64,000 nt of DNA from Bog-473 sp963717455 (GTDB lineage Bacteria; Actinomycetota; Acidimicrobiia; Acidimicrobiales; RAAP-2), in the NCBI GenBank assembly GCA_963717455.1, contig OY970336.1:5456001-5520000 (forward strand), in the 5' to 3' direction. A program made the position numbers and the translations under genes. The notes beneath the pieces were generated by a model. It was not told the DNA's origin. It saw only the letters and a list, made by a program, of their open reading frames with translations, and made no database searches. Shown piece after piece: positions 60,369-64,000 of this stretch. Each line of letters begins with the position of its first letter. Within the stretch, counting starts at the first letter, position 1.

Positions 60369-61715
60369 ATGATCGGGTTCTCCATCTTCAGCCCCGTCGA
60401 GGGTTTGGGCAAAGACGTCGTCAACTGGCTCGGGCATTCGATCTCCGAAGGGATCGGGGGCTTCTCCTCCTGGGCTATCGGTGGCGTCATCCACGCCATG
60501 GCCTCGACCACGACGCCGGACTTCACTACGTGGTTCGCCGGTCCCTGGCGGGCCATGCTCGCTGTGGTTGTTTGGATGTCGATCCCCATCCTCTTCGTCG
60601 GGGTCGGCACGGCGGCGCTGCGAGGTGACCTGACGGCGGTGCTCCAGCGGGGACTGGGAGCTCCGCTGCTCATGGCCGTCGGCACCGCGGTGGCGGTGCC
60701 GGTGACCGCCGGGGTCCTCACCTTGGTGAACGGCTGCTGCGGCTTGCTCGTCGACGTGGCCATCGGCGGCAACCAGGGCTTCGGCCAAGGACTCTCCCAT
60801 CTGTCGGACTTCGCGCTGTCGGCAACGGTGGCGTCCGGTGGGAGCGGACTGCCCGGTCTGGCCGCGGCGCTGATCGTGGCGCTGGCCGGACTGGCGGCCC
60901 TCGCCATCTGGTTCGTCCTCGCGCTACGCGGCGCGCTCCTCTACCTCGAGGTGCTCGCCGTCCCCTTGGCGCTCTGTGGCCTCTATTGGGGCGGGACGGC
61001 GCACTGGATCAAGAAACTGATCGACCTGATCGTGGCCACCATCCTCTCCCAGTTGGTGATCACCATGTTGATGGTCCTCGCTGCCGCGGATCTGAACAAG
61101 AACCAGCTGGCGGTCAACGGTTCGGTCAGTGGAGACATGACGACGCTGTTCTTGGCAGTGGCGTTCCTCGTGCTCGGATCGTTGGCCCTGCCGATGGCAC
61201 TGCGCCACGTCCCCGCTGCCACCGAGCACGCGGCCGCCGCAGCTTCCCAGATCAGCGCCCCGGGTCGGATGACGTACATGGGGAGCCGGATCGCCGGCAC
61301 GGCCCGAATGATGGGCGGATCGGGCGGCGGCACCCAGGCGATCGTCCGTCAAGCCGGGGCCACAGCCGGACCCCTCGGAGTGGCGGCGTCCGCCGGTGTC
61401 GGTGCCGCCACCTTCGCCGCTCGGAGCGGCGTCGACGCGGCCACTGGTGCCGACACTGCCGCGGCCGGCGGTGAGGGAGAACGCGGCCAGGCGACGGGCA
61501 ACACCGGGCCATCGGGATCTGGCCCCGGGGGCGGCGGGTTGTTGGACGGATCCGGCGGTGGAGCCAGGAGCGCGGCGACCAGGCAGGCCGCAACCACGCC
61601 CCAGGCAGGAAGCAACGGATCTTCGCCACGGCCGGCGCCGCCTGGCCAACGGCTGGGGGGCCGAGCGGGCGAGGCTTCCGCACTGCGCGGTGCGCGAGGT
61701 CCCTCTCATGACTGA
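60369..61715 (+). CDS. TrbL/VirB6-like polytopic membrane protein
   Basis: A 448-residue protein. Several membrane helices: WRAMLAVVVWMSIPILFVGV (about 63-82), LLMAVGTAVAVPVTAGVLTLV, LAAALIVALAGLAALAIWFVLALRG (about 160-185), LLYLEVLAVPLALCGLYW, and IVATILSQLVITMLMVLA (about 222-240). The C-terminal ~170 residues are Gly/Ala/Ser-rich and disordered (GGEGERGQATGNTG, SGPGGGG). This is the arrangement of VirB6/TrbL channel components. It overlaps the next gene by 8 bp. Confidence 0.8.
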   Translation: MIGFSIFSPVEGLGKDVVNWLGHSISEGIGGFSSWAIGGVIHAMASTTTPDFTTWFAGPWRAMLAVVVWMSIPILFVGVGTAALRGDLTAVLQRGLGAPLLMAVGTAVAVPVTAGVLTLVNGCCGLLVDVAIGGNQGFGQGLSHLSDFALSATVASGGSGLPGLAAALIVALAGLAALAIWFVLALRGALLYLEVLAVPLALCGLYWGGTAHWIKKLIDLIVATILSQLVITMLMVLAAADLNKNQLAVNGSVSGDMTTLFLAVAFLVLGSLALPMALRHVPAATEHAAAAASQISAPGRMTYMGSRIAGTARMMGGSGGGTQAIVRQAGATAGPLGVAASAGVGAATFAARSGVDAATGADTAAAGGEGERGQATGNTGPSGSGPGGGGLLDGSGGGARSAATRQAATTPQAGSNGSSPRPAPPGQRLGGRAGEASALRGARGPSHD

Positions 61716-63321
61716 ACCCGAGGTGCTCTACAACTTCGGCGTCCTGACCAAGCGCTACGAGCTGGTCAGCCGTACCGCCAGCCAGCTCGCCCCGGGAATC
61801 GCCGGCCTGTTGGTCGGATTCTTGATGATCGTGGCGAGTGCGCCGCTGCCCTTGCCGTTCGCCCCGGTGTTGGTGGGCTTCTGGTTCGCCCTCGGGAAGA
61901 TCCCCTTCGGGCGCCACCGGGGCGCTCGAGTGCGGACGGTGGTCGGACCGCTCGGGCGCTACTGGTATGTGCGACTCGCAGGTAAGACCGACTGGGCGAT
62001 GCCCGCCATGTGGTTGAGCGTGGCGGTCGACCCGGTCGCCACCAGCACGCTCGAGCGCGTCCAGCTGGACAAGGCCCCGCCCGTCGTCGACCTGGGGGTT
62101 GTCGAGCCGAATCGGCGAGACCGGGGAGCCAGGACGCGGCGTGGTCGAACGCGTGAGGGTGGCCGCACAGGCCGAAAGGTCGACGGGCAGTTGCCCCCCG
62201 AGCTCGGCCGGCTGCGCTGGATGGCGGTGCACTTCGACGGGACCGAAGCCGGCCTGTTGCTCGAGCGGGCCCGACGCCAGAACCTCCTGACAGCGGTGAT
62301 CTCGGTGTCGGGAGGCGACCGCTTCGTGTTCTCCGGACCCGACGAGCAGGCGGCGCAGATTTTTCACTGGGGTGAGGTCCTAGGCGCCATGGCCTCAGAA
62401 GGTTCGGGACTGCGCCGACTCCAGTGGGTCGAGCGCGCCACGCCCCAACCCTCGACCGTCCAAGAGGACTGGGCCAGCGGCGCGATGCGCGACGTCGCAC
62501 CGTCGGAGTGGGCGGACTACCAGTCGTTGCAGTCCTCCATCGGCACCGCGGCCATCCACCACGACGTCTACCTCGGCGCCCAGGTGGAGACGGACGCGGG
62601 GACGCAAGCCGACGTGCTGGCCGAGGCGGCGAGCGAGCTGGCCCAGCTGTGCGAACACCTGACCTCGATCGGATTGCGACCGACGGTGCTCTCACGCCGG
62701 GAGATCGCGGCGGTGATGCGCCAGTGGGCCGATCCGACCGCGCTTGAGCGCCTGGCACTGTGGGGTTCAGGGTCCATCCCGACCTCGGGAGCCGGGCCGG
62801 CCGCCCGCCACCTCGGCTACGACACCTTGCGGACCGACGGCTACGTCCACCGAGTGGGTCAGATCGCGGCTTGGCCCCGCATCGACGTGGCCACCGAGTG
62901 GATGTACCCGTTGCTCTCGACCGCGGTGCCCGGCTCGGTGCGCACGGTGTCGGTGCATCTCGAAGCGGTCTCGACCGCACAGGCCTTCGCCGAGGTCCGC
63001 GACGCTCGCACCACGGGCGGGATGGCGCAGCGCAAGCGCGACGAGAAAGGGATCATCACCACCGAAGAAGAGGAACGGCGGGTCGACGAGGCGCGGTCGC
63101 GCGAACGCGAGCTGACCCGAGGGTTCCGCCAGCACAAGATCGCCGGGCTCGTCATGGTGTCGAGTCCCGACGCGGAGACCGCAGCGCGGGCCTGGCGCCA
63201 AGCTGAGCGCAAGGCGGTCGAGTGCCACCTTGACCTCCGCGAGCTCCACGCCCGGGGTCACGAGGCGTGGGCGGCGACCTTGCCGCTGTGCCGGCTCCGC
63301 TTCGCCAAGGGATTGCTCTGA
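61708..63321 (+). CDS. SCO6880-family conjugation protein
   Basis: A 537-residue protein beginning YNFGVLTKRYELVSRTASQLAPG, with an N-terminal pair of membrane helices (IAGLLVGFLMIVASAPLPLPFAPVLVGFWFAL, about 28-58). The long soluble part, with VHFDGTEAGLLLERARRQNLL, VYLGAQVETD and FRQHKIAGLVMVSSPD, is the SCO6880 family found in actinobacterial type IV secretion operons, thought to combine PrgI-like and VirB4 N-terminal-like roles. ATG 61708 overlaps the previous stop; its own stop overlaps the next ATG by one base (TGATG). Confidence 0.85.
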   Translation: MTEPEVLYNFGVLTKRYELVSRTASQLAPGIAGLLVGFLMIVASAPLPLPFAPVLVGFWFALGKIPFGRHRGARVRTVVGPLGRYWYVRLAGKTDWAMPAMWLSVAVDPVATSTLERVQLDKAPPVVDLGVVEPNRRDRGARTRRGRTREGGRTGRKVDGQLPPELGRLRWMAVHFDGTEAGLLLERARRQNLLTAVISVSGGDRFVFSGPDEQAAQIFHWGEVLGAMASEGSGLRRLQWVERATPQPSTVQEDWASGAMRDVAPSEWADYQSLQSSIGTAAIHHDVYLGAQVETDAGTQADVLAEAASELAQLCEHLTSIGLRPTVLSRREIAAVMRQWADPTALERLALWGSGSIPTSGAGPAARHLGYDTLRTDGYVHRVGQIAAWPRIDVATEWMYPLLSTAVPGSVRTVSVHLEAVSTAQAFAEVRDARTTGGMAQRKRDEKGIITTEEEERRVDEARSRERELTRGFRQHKIAGLVMVSSPDAETAARAWRQAERKAVECHLDLRELHARGHEAWAATLPLCRLRFAKGLL

Positions 63322-64000
63322 TGCTGCGCCTCGCCCCTATGTCGGTCACCACCCGCCACTCGGCCTCTGCTTACCCATTCCAGTGCCAGGCAGGGCTGCC
63401 CTTAGTGGGCCCGGTCATCGGCCAGGAAGTCCTCGGCCAGGGCATGTTCTGCTACGACCCGTTCTGCCTCTACGACACCGAGACGTTGCTCTCGCCGTGC
63501 ATGCTGGTCTCGGGCAACAAGGGCTACGGCAAGTCCGCCTTCGTCAAGGCATACCTGCACCGCCAGTCCATGGCCGGCAAGTGGCTGGCCATCTTGGACC
63601 CCAAGGGCGAGTACCTCGACCTGGCCGGGCGCGACGGGCTCTCGGTGTTGGCCTTACGCCCCGGCGGCCCGGTCCGGCTCAACCCTCTCGACGCCGGTCC
63701 GGCCCTCGCAGTGGCGGGGACCGATGACGTGCGGGGCCGGCGCATCGGCGTGGTGGTCGCGCTGGCCGAGTCCGCTGTCGGGCGTGCGGTGTCGAGCGAC
63801 GAACGCTCAGTGGTAACCGCGGCGCTGATGGAGCTCGAGCGCCGCGGTGGGCGAGCCGTGCCGACGCTGCGCCACGTGATGGACCTGTTGATGGAACCGA
63901 CCGCGGCGATGGCGGCCGAGCTGAGCACGACCACCCACGAGTTGGCCGCCGACGCCAAGTCGGTGGCCCGGGGGCTGCACCGCCTGGTGGAAGGCGACCT
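63321..64000 (+). CDS. VirB4-like conjugation ATPase, N-terminal part (runs off window)
   Basis: About 226 residues are visible. Walker A lies in LVSGNKGYGKSAFVKAYLHR (about residue 70), followed by WLAILDPKGEYLDLAGRDG and RLNPLDAGPALAVAG, the pattern of VirB4/TraC-type motor ATPases of actinobacterial conjugation systems. The frame is still open at the window end. The C-terminal part of the same kind of protein lies at 40736-41115 on the other strand. It energises the secretion channel with the coupling ATPase. Confidence 0.85.
   Translation, partial: MLRLAPMSVTTRHSASAYPFQCQAGLPLVGPVIGQEVLGQGMFCYDPFCLYDTETLLSPCMLVSGNKGYGKSAFVKAYLHRQSMAGKWLAILDPKGEYLDLAGRDGLSVLALRPGGPVRLNPLDAGPALAVAGTDDVRGRRIGVVVALAESAVGRAVSSDERSVVTAALMELERRGGRAVPTLRHVMDLLMEPTAAMAAELSTTTHELAADAKSVARGLHRLVEGD

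Noticed and set aside
1..64000. CRISPR arrays
   Set aside because: No series of evenly spaced short direct repeats and no cas-like genes were seen.

Overview
The window is a GC-rich (roughly two-thirds G+C by eye) stretch that reads as the chromosome of an actinomycete (Actinomycetota). Support comes from many acyl-CoA dehydrogenases, class III CoA-transferases, Ltp-like thiolases paired with DUF35 proteins, a mycofactocin-type SDR, FadR/TetR regulators and an SCO6880-type conjugation operon. Placement near Acidimicrobiia or mycobacteria-like soil lineages is inference only; there is no rRNA or tRNA gene to anchor it.

Bases 1-39300 are catabolic. After a partial enoyl-CoA hydratase and an IS701-like insertion (543-2377), four operon blocks encode activation and beta-oxidation of lipid, steroid-like or aromatic acids: MaoC + ACAD (2334-4963); DUF2889, thiolase, DUF35, TetR (7923-11289); CoA ligase, two ACADs, MBL hydrolase (11334-16354); and amidohydrolase, CoA-transferase, ALDH, SDR, mycofactocin SDR, P450 (22959-29782). 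A second thiolase/DUF35 pair, another P450, a CoA-transferase, a degenerate isochorismatase, an ALDH and an ECF42/DGPF pair follow. Regulators (tandem GntR-FCD fusion, three TetR) sit beside the blocks. One TetR faces a matched pair of CTTAC-N3-GTAAG operators.

Bases 39279-64000 look like a rearranged integrative conjugative element with cargo. On the left a coupling ATPase and the C-terminal end of a VirB4-like ATPase point leftwards. On the right a pilin-like protein, a TrbL-like channel, an SCO6880 protein and the N-terminal part of a VirB4-like ATPase point rightwards and run off the window. A single inversion of the intervening segment would rejoin the two VirB4 pieces. The VirB4 stump stops at a structured repeat that recurs at 48132 and, in shorter form, at 51817. 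Two ECF sigma / membrane-anchor modules, secreted beta-propeller proteins, a GNAT and a flavin-type oxidase lie between the repeats.

Bases 52700-58990 have visibly lower GC and resemble a defence island: a nuclease-like protein, a HEPN/RES toxin-like protein, an AlbA_2 (Schlafen AAA_4) protein translationally coupled to a small CHAT/caspase-like protein, and an Mrr-type endonuclease. The AlbA_2 + CHAT-like pair is the best candidate for an undescribed system.

Five genes carry single frame breaks, mostly one base short in a homopolymer. Either the assembly has indel errors or this strain is losing genes; raw reads would decide.
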